Shown here in pieces: positions 6,532 through 12,661 of a stretch of DNA of 12,661 nucleotides (positions are counted from its first letter, which is position 1; the number at the start of each line of letters is the position of its first letter). The DNA is taken from assembly GCA_016744485.1 (NCBI GenBank), contig JADGEG010000043.1, positions 1-12,661 of the forward strand, given 5' to 3'. The stretch comes from Arcobacter sp. Lineage in GTDB: Bacteria > Campylobacterota > Campylobacteria > Campylobacterales > Arcobacteraceae. Position numbers and translations under genes: made by a program. The notes beneath the pieces were generated by a model that did not search any database, was not told the origin of the DNA, and was given only the letters and a program-made list of their open reading frames with translations.

Positions 6532-7350
6532 TTACACCCAAATATTATCTAAAAGTCGTATTGTTTTAAATTTCACAACAATTAGTATTATAGTATTCTT
6601 TAATTGAACTTTTTTTATTTCTTTAAAGTCTTTATTTACAAACTCAATATATTCTACATTTAAATCTTTTAAGATATTTATCATTTCATTTTTAATAATA
6701 CTTGTATCAAATTCATTTTTAGAAATAATTTTTAAAGCACAATAAAGTGACTTAGATATTAAACTAGCTTCTTTTCTTTCTTCTTTACTTAGATAGATAT
6801 TTCTTGAGCTAATGGCTAATCCATCATTTTGTCTAAGTGTTTCACAGGCTATGATTTGAGTGTTTATAAAAAAATCGTTTACCATTTTTTGTATTAAAAA
6901 TAATTGTTGGGCATCTTTTTTACCAAAATATGAATTATGAGCTTGTATTAAACCAAACAACTTTAATACTACTTGTAATACACCATTAAAATGATCAGGT
7001 CTTGAAAACCCTTCAAGTATATAACTTTGGTTTGGTGCTTTAATCAAGACTTCATTTTGTGAATAAATACTTGATATTTCTGGGATAAAAAGATAGTCAA
7101 CTTTACATAATTCACATATTTTTATATCGGATTCTTCTTTTTTAGGATAAGAGCTAAAGTCTTCATTGGCAGAAAATTGTTTGGGGTTAATAAAAATAGA
7201 AACAAATATGATGTCATTTTGTTTTTTGGCTTTCTTAATTAGGGAGATATGTCCTTCGTGTAATGCACCCATAGTAGGAACGAAACCTATTTTAGTACTT
7301 ATGCCTCTTCTAATACTTTGAAGTTCTTTTGTACTTTTGATTATTTGCAT
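6532..7350 (-). CDS. panC: Pantothenate synthetase (pantoate--beta-alanine ligase)
   Basis: PanC makes pantothenate from pantoate, beta-alanine and ATP in the cytoplasm, the last step before the coenzyme A branch. The 272 residues are near the usual length. The nucleotide-binding signature PTMGALHEGH (25-34, His31 and His34) is followed by INPKQF (54-59), LEGFSRPDHFNGV (112-124, pantoate and ATP contacts), FGKKDAQQ (142-149) and the KMSKS-equivalent DGLAISSRN (176-184). The C-terminal domain (about 185-272) is more divergent, as is normal. The ATG has a good ribosome binding site (AAGGAA, five bases away). It lies 19 bases after the permease gene on the same strand, so the two are probably co-transcribed. 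panB and panD are not in the window. Confidence 0.96.
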   Translation of the reverse strand: MQIIKSTKELQSIRRGISTKIGFVPTMGALHEGHISLIKKAKKQNDIIFVSIFINPKQFSANEDFSSYPKKEESDIKICELCKVDYLFIPEISSIYSQNEVLIKAPNQSYILEGFSRPDHFNGVLQVVLKLFGLIQAHNSYFGKKDAQQLFLIQKMVNDFFINTQIIACETLRQNDGLAISSRNIYLSKEERKEASLISKSLYCALKIISKNEFDTSIIKNEMINILKDLNVEYIEFVNKDFKEIKKVQLKNTIILIVVKFKTIRLLDNIWV

Positions 7351-7369
7351 TTATTTCCTTGTAAATTTT

Positions 7370-8329
7370 TTAATATTTATCAGTATTGGGATTTAATTTT
7401 AATAAAACCATATCCGCAATAATATTTCCCAATAATGTTAACATTGCTCCAATAATTAGTATGCCCATAATAACAGGATAATCGTGTGCTAACGCACTTT
7501 GAAAAAACAACATACCCATACCATCAATAGAAAAAATAGTTTCAAGTATAACTGAGCCTCCAATAATTCCAGGTAAAGATAAACCTAATAAGGTAATAAC
7601 AGGAGGGTAAAGGTTTGGTAAAATATAATATCTCAATATTTGTTTTTTATTTAATCCTCTAGCTTTTGCAAAGAATATATAATCTGATTTTAAAATATCA
7701 ATAGTTAAAGATCTAATATATAAAATTAAGCTACCAATGCCTCCAAAAGTTATGATAAAAATAGGAAGAATTAAGTGCCAAGCAAAGTCTAAATAATATG
7801 CTAAGCTAGCATCATTTTCCATAGAGTGAAGTCCAGCAATTGGTAATATCTCAAGATTCATAGCAAAAAAAGATATTCCTAATAATGCTAAGTAAAAGGA
7901 GGGAACAGAAAAACTAACTAATGATAATTGAGCAGTAAATTTATCAAACAAGCTATTTTTATTAAAAGCTGATTTGATTCCAAAATATAAAGAAATAATA
8001 AAAATTAAAATCATAGAAGTTATATTTATACTCAGTGTTATGGGTAATCTTTGTAAAATTTCATTTTTAACTAATTCACCACTTGTAAAAGATATTCCAA
8101 AGTCAAGTTGCACAATAGCAAAAATCCAAGATAAAAATTGTATATGTAAAGGTTTGTCTAGTCCATATACTGCTTTTAATCTTTCTACTGCTTCTTGTGT
8201 GATATTTGGATTTAACTCTCCACTTGCAAAAAACGAATTAGGAGCTAAATGAATAGCAATAAAGGATATTATACTTATAATTACCAACATAATAATAAGA
8301 TATATTATTTTTCTAAATATTAAATTCAT
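7370..8329 (-). CDS. DppB/OppB-type ABC transporter permease, without its partners
   Basis: This is an inner-membrane permease subunit of a peptide/nickel-type ABC importer. The 319 residues show the DppB layout: a first membrane segment (about 8-28) ending in HLAPNSF, an extracytoplasmic domain with VYGLDKPLHIQF and DFGISF, then membrane segments near 97-118, 135-157, 185-206, 240-265 and 285-310. The cytoplasmic coupling (EAA) loop is SDYIFFAKARGLNKKQI (215-231), followed by LPNLYPPV. Such permeases work with a DppC-type second permease, ATPases and a binding protein, but neither neighbour is any of these: panC follows and accC precedes. The other subunits must be elsewhere or lost. The transported substrate (peptide, nickel or other) cannot be told from sequence. 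The ATG start has a distant AGGGA as its only ribosome-binding candidate. Confidence 0.9.
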   Translation of the reverse strand: MNLIFRKIIYLIIMLVIISIISFIAIHLAPNSFFASGELNPNITQEAVERLKAVYGLDKPLHIQFLSWIFAIVQLDFGISFTSGELVKNEILQRLPITLSINITSMILIFIISLYFGIKSAFNKNSLFDKFTAQLSLVSFSVPSFYLALLGISFFAMNLEILPIAGLHSMENDASLAYYLDFAWHLILPIFIITFGGIGSLILYIRSLTIDILKSDYIFFAKARGLNKKQILRYYILPNLYPPVITLLGLSLPGIIGGSVILETIFSIDGMGMLFFQSALAHDYPVIMGILIIGAMLTLLGNIIADMVLLKLNPNTDKY

Positions 8330-8373
8330 TTACTAATAAGTCCCTAAAATTTACTTTATATATTCATTTACTA
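8324..8373. repeat. 12-bp direct repeat over the permease start region
   Basis: ATTCATTTACTA occurs at 8324-8335, spanning the permease start codon, and again at 8362-8373. On the - strand each copy reads TAGTAAATGAAT, so the upstream copy supplies a decoy ATG followed within three codons by a stop. It may be a small duplication, a protein site, or chance in AT-rich DNA. Confidence 0.35.
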
Positions 8374-8454
8374 TAACATTGAAAAGCTTTAAATTGGTTT
8401 TAGTTTCTTATTGTTTTACTTATCTAAATGGAAGTTGTTTTATATGATATTTTG

Positions 8455-8471
8455 GACATAGAGCTTATGTC
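8455..8471 (+). promoter_or_regulatory. Hairpin that competes with the + strand terminator
   Basis: GACATA (8455-8460) and TATGTC (8466-8471) are a perfect 6-bp inverted repeat around a five-base loop. The right arm is also part of the left arm of the terminator stem at 8467-8498, so the two structures exclude each other, as in attenuators. No + strand gene follows, so a regulatory role is speculative. Confidence 0.3.
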
Positions 8472-8509
8472 ATATTAGCTGATTAGTTAATATGACATTT
8501 GAGTTTTTT
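8467..8509 (+). terminator. Strong intrinsic terminator, + strand, against the end of accC
   Basis: ATGTCATATTA and TAATATGACAT form a perfect 11-bp stem. In + strand RNA, GCU/AGU extends it to 14 bp with a GAUU tetraloop, and UUGAGUUUUUU follows. On the - strand the inner G-U becomes an A-C mismatch and no U run follows (AAGCTC), so the signal is best read in the + direction. The U run overlaps the accC stop codon. There is no + strand gene between the permease and this site, so it implies an unannotated + strand transcript. Acting as a plain stem at the 3' end of accBC mRNA is the alternative. Confidence 0.6.
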
Positions 8510-9863
8510 AATTTAAATCATCTAATGATTTATAATTATCAAGATATTTTGTATCAAAATTATTATTTATAAAGTCTTTATTCTCCATCATTTTTTTATG
8601 AAAAGGAATAATGGTTCTAATTCCTTCAACTTCAAATTCATTTAAAGCTCTTTTCATAATACTAATAGCTTTATTTCTATTTCTTGCCCATACAATTAAT
8701 TTACCTATCATAGAGTCATAATAAGGAGGTACAGTATAACCTGCATAAATATGAGAATCAATTCTTACATTACGACCACCTGGAACCATCCATTGAGTGA
8801 TTCTACCAGGACTTGGTAAAAATGAATTTGGATCTTCAGCTGTTATTCTACATTCAATTGAATGCCCTCTTAATTTTACACTTTCTTGTGATGGCAATTT
8901 TTCACCTTGAGCAACTTTAATCATTAATTCTATTAAATCTAAGCTAGACACCATTTCAGATACTGGATGTTCAACTTGTAATCTTGTGTTCATTTCCATA
9001 AAATATATATTTTGTTTATCATCAGATAAAAATTCAAAAGTTCCTGCACCTTCATATTTTAAATGTTTCGTAGCTTTTATAGCAATATCGTGCAGTTTTT
9101 TTCTTGCTGGTTCATCTAAAGATAAAGCAGGTGATTCTTCAATAATTTTTTGATGTCTTCTTTGTAAAGAGCAATCCCTTTCACCTATATGAATAGCATT
9201 GCCATGTGAATCACCAATAACTTGAACTTCTATATGTCTTGGGTTATTTATAAACCTTTCTAAATACATAGTCCCATCACCAAAAGCTGCTAATGCTTCA
9301 GATGAAGCTGCTGTGAAAAGTTGATCGAAATGGGCTTCATCATGTATGAGTCTCATTCCTCTTCCACCCCCACCTGCACTGGCTTTTGCCATAATAGGGT
9401 AGCCAATTTGCGAAGCTATTTTTCTACCCTCTTCTAAACTGTGAACAGAACCATCTGAACCAGGAACAACAGGAACACCAGCTTTTATCATCTCATCTTT
9501 AGCTTTTGATTTATCTGCCATTTTTTGCATAACTTCAACAGAAGGGCCTATGAATTTTATATTGTGTAGTCTACAAATTTCAACAAAATCTTGGTTTTCA
9601 CTTAAAAAGCCATAACCAGGGAAAATAGCATCACAGCCAGTCATTTCAGCTGCAGTTATAATAGCTGGTACATTTAAATAAGAATCAGAAGATTTAACAT
9701 CACCAATACAGACAGCTTCATCGGCATGTTTTAAATAAGATGCCTCTTTATCTCCTGCACTATAAACAACAACAGATTTTTTTCCCATTTCATGAATAGT
9801 TCGAATAGCTCTTTGAACTATTTCTCCCCTATTTGCAATTAATATTTTTTTTATTTCTGGCAT
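8508..9863 (-). CDS. accC: Biotin carboxylase subunit of acetyl-CoA carboxylase
   Basis: AccC carboxylates the biotin on AccB using ATP and bicarbonate, the first half of malonyl-CoA synthesis for fatty acids. The 451 residues match the usual length. The N-terminal domain opens KILIANRGEIVQRAIR (6-21) and contains GYGFLSEN (83-90). The ATP-grasp domain (about 115-320) has the Gly-rich loop KASAGGGGRGMR (160-171), HIEVQVIGD, the segment ERDCSLQRRHQKIIEESPA that holds catalytic residues, and EMNTRLQVEHPVSE. The C-terminal domain contains GHSIECRI, SPGRI and YDSMIGKLI. The ATG lies 12 bases after accB and has a modest AAGAAG ribosome binding site, so accB-accC form one operon. Pyruvate carboxylase subunit A (PycA) is a close relative; the direct link to accB favours acetyl-CoA carboxylase. 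The carboxyltransferase genes accA and accD are not here. Confidence 0.95.
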   Translation of the reverse strand: MPEIKKILIANRGEIVQRAIRTIHEMGKKSVVVYSAGDKEASYLKHADEAVCIGDVKSSDSYLNVPAIITAAEMTGCDAIFPGYGFLSENQDFVEICRLHNIKFIGPSVEVMQKMADKSKAKDEMIKAGVPVVPGSDGSVHSLEEGRKIASQIGYPIMAKASAGGGGRGMRLIHDEAHFDQLFTAASSEALAAFGDGTMYLERFINNPRHIEVQVIGDSHGNAIHIGERDCSLQRRHQKIIEESPALSLDEPARKKLHDIAIKATKHLKYEGAGTFEFLSDDKQNIYFMEMNTRLQVEHPVSEMVSSLDLIELMIKVAQGEKLPSQESVKLRGHSIECRITAEDPNSFLPSPGRITQWMVPGGRNVRIDSHIYAGYTVPPYYDSMIGKLIVWARNRNKAISIMKRALNEFEVEGIRTIIPFHKKMMENKDFINNNFDTKYLDNYKSLDDLN

Positions 9864-9875
9864 GGCATGCTTCTT

Positions 9876-10337
9876 TTATATTGTTTCAATAACAAATAAG
9901 GGCATATCATACTCAACAGGTTTGCCATCTTCTACTAAAATATCAACAATTTTACAGTCAAATTCAGCTTCAACTTCATTCATAATTTTCATAGCTTCTA
10001 ATATACATAAAGTTTGACCTTTCTTAACCTTGTCACCTACTTTTACAAATTCTGGAGCTTCAGGAGATGGAGAAGCATAAAATGTTCCAATCATTGGAGA
10101 ATCAATAGTTTTACCTAAAATTTCTTTTTCACTTGATGCTACTTTTTCTACAAGAGGTGCTTCAATAACATTAGGAATCACAGAGCTTTGTATTTTACTT
10201 TGTAATACAGGAACTTGAACATTATTTTCAAAACCTTTTTGTAATGCAATTTCAAATTGTGAATCTTTTACTTTTAATTTATTTAATTCACTTTTATCAA
10301 ACACTTTAATTAATTCTTTAATTTCTTTAAAATCCAT
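9876..10337 (-). CDS. accB: Biotin carboxyl carrier protein of acetyl-CoA carboxylase
   Basis: AccB carries the biotin that shuttles the carboxyl group between AccC and the carboxyltransferase. The 153 residues are typical. Residues 1-35 form the conserved N-terminal helix and strand (MDFKEIKELIKVFDKSELNKL), about 36-75 is a flexible linker rich in Val, Ser and Pro, and 76-153 is the biotinyl domain. The biotinylation site is EAMKIMNE with Lys117, and the AccB-type segment SPMIGTFYASPSPEAPEFV (80-98) includes the loop region that separates AccB from simpler lipoyl-like domains. The ATG at 10337 has an AAAGG ribosome binding site. It is first in the accB-accC operon and divergent from ilvA across a 137-base gap. 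Confidence 0.96.
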   Translation of the reverse strand: MDFKEIKELIKVFDKSELNKLKVKDSQFEIALQKGFENNVQVPVLQSKIQSSVIPNVIEAPLVEKVASSEKEILGKTIDSPMIGTFYASPSPEAPEFVKVGDKVKKGQTLCILEAMKIMNEVEAEFDCKIVDILVEDGKPVEYDMPLFVIETI

Positions 10338-10379
10338 TTCAAACCTTTTTGTGAAGTTATGAATAATATCACAAGTATT

Positions 10380-10402
10380 ATTATAAACAAATTTAAAAAA
10401 AA
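10380..10402 (-). promoter_or_regulatory. Promoter of accB-accC
   Basis: On the - strand a perfect TATAAT (10385-10380) lies about 42 bases upstream of the accB start and follows a T-rich stretch, the arrangement seen in Campylobacterota housekeeping promoters, where the -35 is weak. The start of transcription would fall near 10373, giving a leader of about 36 bases with no clear attenuator. Confidence 0.5.
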
Positions 10403-10419
10403 TTAATTATTTTTAAATT

Positions 10420-10441
10420 TTAAATAGTTTTTAGGTATAAT
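10420..10441 (+). promoter_or_regulatory. Promoter of ilvA
   Basis: TATAAT at 10436-10441, preceded by AGTTTTTAGG, is a close match to the T-rich plus -10 promoter form of Campylobacterota. Transcription should start near 10448, about 27 bases before the ilvA ATG. The leader is too short for a leader-peptide attenuator or a riboswitch. Confidence 0.55.
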
Positions 10442-10474
10442 TTATGTCAAAAATAATAAATAAAGAATAGATTA

Positions 10475-11680
10475 ATGATAAAATTAGAAGATATAAAAAA
10501 TGCACAAAAAAAGATTAAAAAAATAGTAAATAAAACTGCATTAACTTTTGCACCAATTCTAAGCGAAAAAACACATTCTAAAGTTTATATAAAAAAAGAA
10601 AATCTTCAACTAACTGGAAGTTTTAAGATAAGAGGAGCTTTTAATAAATTAGCAAATCTTTCACAAAGTGATAAACAAAAAGGAGTAATTGCCGCAAGTG
10701 CAGGAAACCATGCTCAAGGATTAGCATATTCAGCTAATTATTTTAATTGCGAAGCTACAATTTTTATGCCAGAAGCCACACCTTTAACAAAAATATTAGG
10801 TGTTAAATCATATGGAGCTAAGGTAGTTTTGTATGGACAAAATTATGATGAAGCTTTTGCAAAAGCTAAAGAAGTAGCAAATAAAGCTAATCTTGAATTT
10901 ATTCATCCTTTTACAGATGATCTAATAATAGCAGGTCAAGGCACTGTAGCTTTAGAAATATTAGATGAAATGGATGATTTTGATATATTAATAGTTCCAA
11001 TTGGTGGAGGTGGTTTAATTAGTGGCATAGCAATAGCTGCAAAAGCAATAAATCCAAAAATTAAAATAATTGGAGTTGTCTCAAGTGGTGCAAAAGCTAT
11101 GAAAAATTCATATGAAGCTAAAAAACCAATAGATAGCATAAGTGTAAAAACAATAGCAGATGGGATAGCTGTAAGGGATACAAGTCCTAAAATGTTAGAT
11201 TTAATACTTCAAAATGTTGATGATATAGTTGAAGTTGGTGATAAAGAAATTGCAAATGCAATTTTATTTTTACTAGAAAAACATAAATTAGTTGTTGAAG
11301 GAGCTGGTGCTGTTAGTGTGGCTGCTTTATTACATGATAAAATAAAAGTTAAAAATTTAAAAGTTTGCACACTTGTTAGTGGTGGGAATATTGATGTTAC
11401 TATGTTGTCAATTATTATTGAAAAAGGTTTAATAAAATCTCATAGAAAAATGAATCTTATTATTAAATTAATGGATAAACCAGGTGCATTAACTACACTT
11501 ACAAATATATTTACAAAATGTTTAGCAAATATTGTTAAGATTGATTATGATAGACACTCTATTAAATTAGACTTTGGAGAGGCTCATATAATGATGGCTT
11601 TAGAAACAAAAGGATTAGAACATCAGCAAACAATATTAGAAGAATTAAAAAAGAATTCTTATGAGTTTCAAGAAATTTAA
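10475..11680 (+). CDS. ilvA: Threonine ammonia-lyase (threonine deaminase) with ACT domain
   Basis: This PLP enzyme deaminates threonine to 2-oxobutanoate, the entry step to isoleucine. The 401-residue chain has the fold type II catalytic domain (about 1-320): KKENLQLTGSFKIRGAF with the PLP Lys51, SAGNHAQG (75-82), FMPEATP (97-103), the phosphate-binding GGGGL (177-181) and VVEGAGAVSVAAL. The C-terminal ACT domain (about 328-401) begins LIIKLMDKPGALTTLTNIF and is the likely site of amino-acid feedback. A chain near 400 residues with one ACT domain differs from the ~510-residue E. coli IlvA and the ~330-residue TdcB, so both biosynthetic and catabolic labels are used for this form. The ATG has a weak AAAGA ribosome binding site. 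It stands alone on the + strand, converging with the IclR-type gene. Confidence 0.93.
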   Translation: MIKLEDIKNAQKKIKKIVNKTALTFAPILSEKTHSKVYIKKENLQLTGSFKIRGAFNKLANLSQSDKQKGVIAASAGNHAQGLAYSANYFNCEATIFMPEATPLTKILGVKSYGAKVVLYGQNYDEAFAKAKEVANKANLEFIHPFTDDLIIAGQGTVALEILDEMDDFDILIVPIGGGGLISGIAIAAKAINPKIKIIGVVSSGAKAMKNSYEAKKPIDSISVKTIADGIAVRDTSPKMLDLILQNVDDIVEVGDKEIANAILFLLEKHKLVVEGAGAVSVAALLHDKIKVKNLKVCTLVSGGNIDVTMLSIIIEKGLIKSHRKMNLIIKLMDKPGALTTLTNIFTKCLANIVKIDYDRHSIKLDFGEAHIMMALETKGLEHQQTILEELKKNSYEFQEI

Positions 11681-11723
11681 TAGTTTAATTCTCTTAATAA
11701 AGTAAAGTATTAAAGTTACAATA

Positions 11724-12455
11724 TTATATATTAATAGCTTTAGTGCAAAGCTTTAAAATAGCCTTAGAATATTCATGAAGTTTGTTATTATCAAGTCTTG
11801 AGCTTAATCCAGAAATACCAATACAAGCTAATAAGTTTTTATCTTTGTCAAATATTCCAACAGCTAGTGAACTTAAACCATATTCATATTCTTCGTTTTC
11901 AATTGCATAATTATTTTTTTTAATATTTTCTAATTCTTTTTTAATAAATCTAGTTTTAGTTAAGGTGTTTTTTGTATATGAAGTTAAATTAATCTGTGAA
12001 ATATCAATATTGTCATATGCTAATAAGACTTTGCCCAATGCTGTACAATGTAAAGGAGCGAGTAAACCTTTTGTATCTCTCATTTTAATTACTCTTGTAG
12101 AATTATCAACTTGATTTAAATAAATTAAAGAGTTGTTTTCTTTAACTGCTAAATAAGTACATTCTTGTGTTAAATTAAATATATCTTCAAGTAAACTTTG
12201 TGTTTGTTCAACTAGTATGACTCTTTTAGCTTTAAGTGTCATACTATCCATGAGATCTGTTTTAATTATTTCTTTGCTATTATCTATATATTTTATAAAA
12301 CCTTCATTCATCAAAGATGTTATTAACCTTGACATTGTACTTTTATCAATATCTAATTCTTGACATAAAGATATTGCAGTTAATGGTTTATCGCTAAACA
12401 ATATAACTTTTAAGATTTTTAAACCTCTACTTAAAGATTTATTTTGATTTTGCAA
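11724..12455 (-). CDS. IclR-family transcriptional regulator
   Basis: The 243-residue protein has an N-terminal winged helix-turn-helix (about 8-70), opening SLSRGLKILKVILF with recognition-helix segment DIDKSTMSRLITSLMNEGF. A C-terminal effector-binding domain (about 80-240) carries the family motifs APLHCTALGKVLLA and NEEYEYGLSSLAVGIFD. The start is TTG at 12455-12453: no ATG or GTG lies in frame before an upstream TAA, an AAAGAG ribosome binding site is seven bases away, and the first residues fit the family. IclR proteins usually regulate a neighbouring catabolic or transport operon and often themselves. The target is probably the divergent gene beyond the right edge rather than convergent ilvA. 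The effector is unknown; acids such as glyoxylate, pyruvate or aromatics are typical for the family. Confidence 0.92.
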   Translation of the reverse strand: MQNQNKSLSRGLKILKVILFSDKPLTAISLCQELDIDKSTMSRLITSLMNEGFIKYIDNSKEIIKTDLMDSMTLKAKRVILVEQTQSLLEDIFNLTQECTYLAVKENNSLIYLNQVDNSTRVIKMRDTKGLLAPLHCTALGKVLLAYDNIDISQINLTSYTKNTLTKTRFIKKELENIKKNNYAIENEEYEYGLSSLAVGIFDKDKNLLACIGISGLSSRLDNNKLHEYSKAILKLCTKAINI

Positions 12456-12472
12456 AATTATACTCTTTGTTT

Positions 12473-12501
12473 ATTATATTTGTATACCAAATCATTGTAT
12501 A
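12473..12501 (-). promoter_or_regulatory. Promoter of the IclR-type gene with a TTGTATA direct repeat
   Basis: On the - strand, TATACA (12501-12496), 17 bases and TATAAT (12478-12473) form a good promoter. Transcription would start near 12466, leaving a leader of only about 11 bases that still holds the ribosome binding site. TTGTATA occurs twice on the + strand (12480-12486 and 12495-12501), 15 bases apart and overlapping the -35 and spacer, so it is a candidate autoregulatory site. Confidence 0.45.
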
Positions 12502-12595
12502 AAATTAATTCTTTATTTATTAGTAAAAAAATACAAAAAATCAAAATAAATTTAAAAATTTTTATTGCACTATACACTATTTTTAAAAATATTAA

Positions 12596-12610
12596 TCTCA
12601 GTATATGAGA
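12596..12610. promoter_or_regulatory. 15-bp palindrome, candidate IclR-type operator
   Basis: TCTCA, GTATA, TGAGA is a palindrome of two 5-base arms in the region between the regulator and the presumed divergent gene. IclR-family operators are often short palindromes of about this size, but the family has no universal sequence, so binding is inference. Confidence 0.3.
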
Positions 12611-12627
12611 AAAAGAATTTCATCTTC

Positions 12628-12661
12628 TATATAATAGCTTATATATAGGACGATACATAAT
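12628..12661 (+). promoter_or_regulatory. Probable promoter and ribosome binding site of a divergent gene at the right edge
   Basis: TATAAT (12630-12635) sits inside a 7-bp inverted repeat (TATATAA, TAGC, TTATATA; 12628-12645), and AGGA follows at 12647-12650. The window ends in ATAAT, so an ATG could begin at 12660, nine bases after AGGA. The layout suggests a + strand gene divergent from the IclR-type regulator. The gene itself is not visible. Confidence 0.3.

Noticed and set aside
6514..6540. Hairpin GGTGTAA/TTATACC at the end of panC as a terminator
   Set aside because: In - strand RNA it can pair over seven bases with one G-U, but it covers the stop codon and is followed by A-rich sequence, not a U run.
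7974..8252. 92-codon open frame on the + strand opposite the permease gene
   Set aside because: It lies entirely antisense to a well-supported DppB-type permease and shows no motif. Low-complexity AT-rich DNA easily gives such frames.
10936..11139. 67-codon open frame opposite ilvA
   Set aside because: It is antisense to the conserved PLP-binding region of ilvA and has no ribosome binding site or recognisable content.
11736..11752. AGCTTT/AAAGCT inverted repeat near the ilvA and IclR gene ends as a shared terminator
   Set aside because: It lies inside the coding end of the IclR-type gene and has no clear T run on either side. The 43-base gap itself shows no convincing terminator.
1..12661. 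CRISPR arrays, insertion sequences, tRNA or rRNA genes
   Set aside because: No regularly spaced repeats, transposase motifs, terminal inverted repeats, tRNA-like cloverleaf or rRNA sequence was seen on either strand.

Overview
The window is strongly AT-rich DNA with short intergenic gaps and A/T-ending codons. The gene types (class I fumarase, AccB/AccC pair, ACT-containing threonine deaminase, EI24 membrane protein, short radical SAM/SPASM protein) and promoters that are mainly a TATAAT-like -10 behind T-rich DNA suggest a Campylobacterota chromosome, most likely Arcobacter-like. That placement is inference from composition and family resemblance; no rRNA or other marker gene is present.

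Layout. At the left edge is the 3' part of a class I fumarate hydratase gene on the + strand (1-1280). It is followed by a 177-base gap with a good + strand promoter, a stem-loop and a + strand terminator, which together look like a small RNA gene. From 6389 down to 1458, five loci run on the - strand and look like one transcription unit: a 61-residue charged protein, a papain-like cysteine peptidase homologue broken by a one-base frameshift, an unrecognised protein with a possible PD-(D/E)XK nuclease core, a radical SAM/SPASM protein, and an EI24-type membrane protein. Next on the - strand are panC (6532-7350), behind a DppB-type permease gene that has no partner genes here (7370-8329), and the accB-accC pair (8508-10337). 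accB is divergent from ilvA (10475-11680, +). ilvA converges with an IclR-family regulator gene (11724-12455, -). The right edge is the regulator's upstream region and probably the leader of a divergent + strand gene that starts at or just past the end.

Function. Most of the window is housekeeping metabolism: TCA cycle (fumarase), pantothenate for coenzyme A (PanC), malonyl-CoA for fatty acid synthesis (AccB with AccC), and 2-oxobutanoate for isoleucine (IlvA). The unusual part is the 1458-6389 cluster. It combines a small protein, a peptidase homologue with a second C-terminal module, a nuclease-like protein and a radical SAM enzyme, and I cannot assign it to a described system. The peptidase gene appears disabled: its predicted catalytic Cys lies between a stop codon and the next usable start.

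Three intergenic regions (1281-1457, 6390-6531, 8330-8507) carry + strand terminator-like hairpins, with candidate promoters of varying quality, and no + strand protein gene. They are the best candidates for unannotated small or antisense RNAs.
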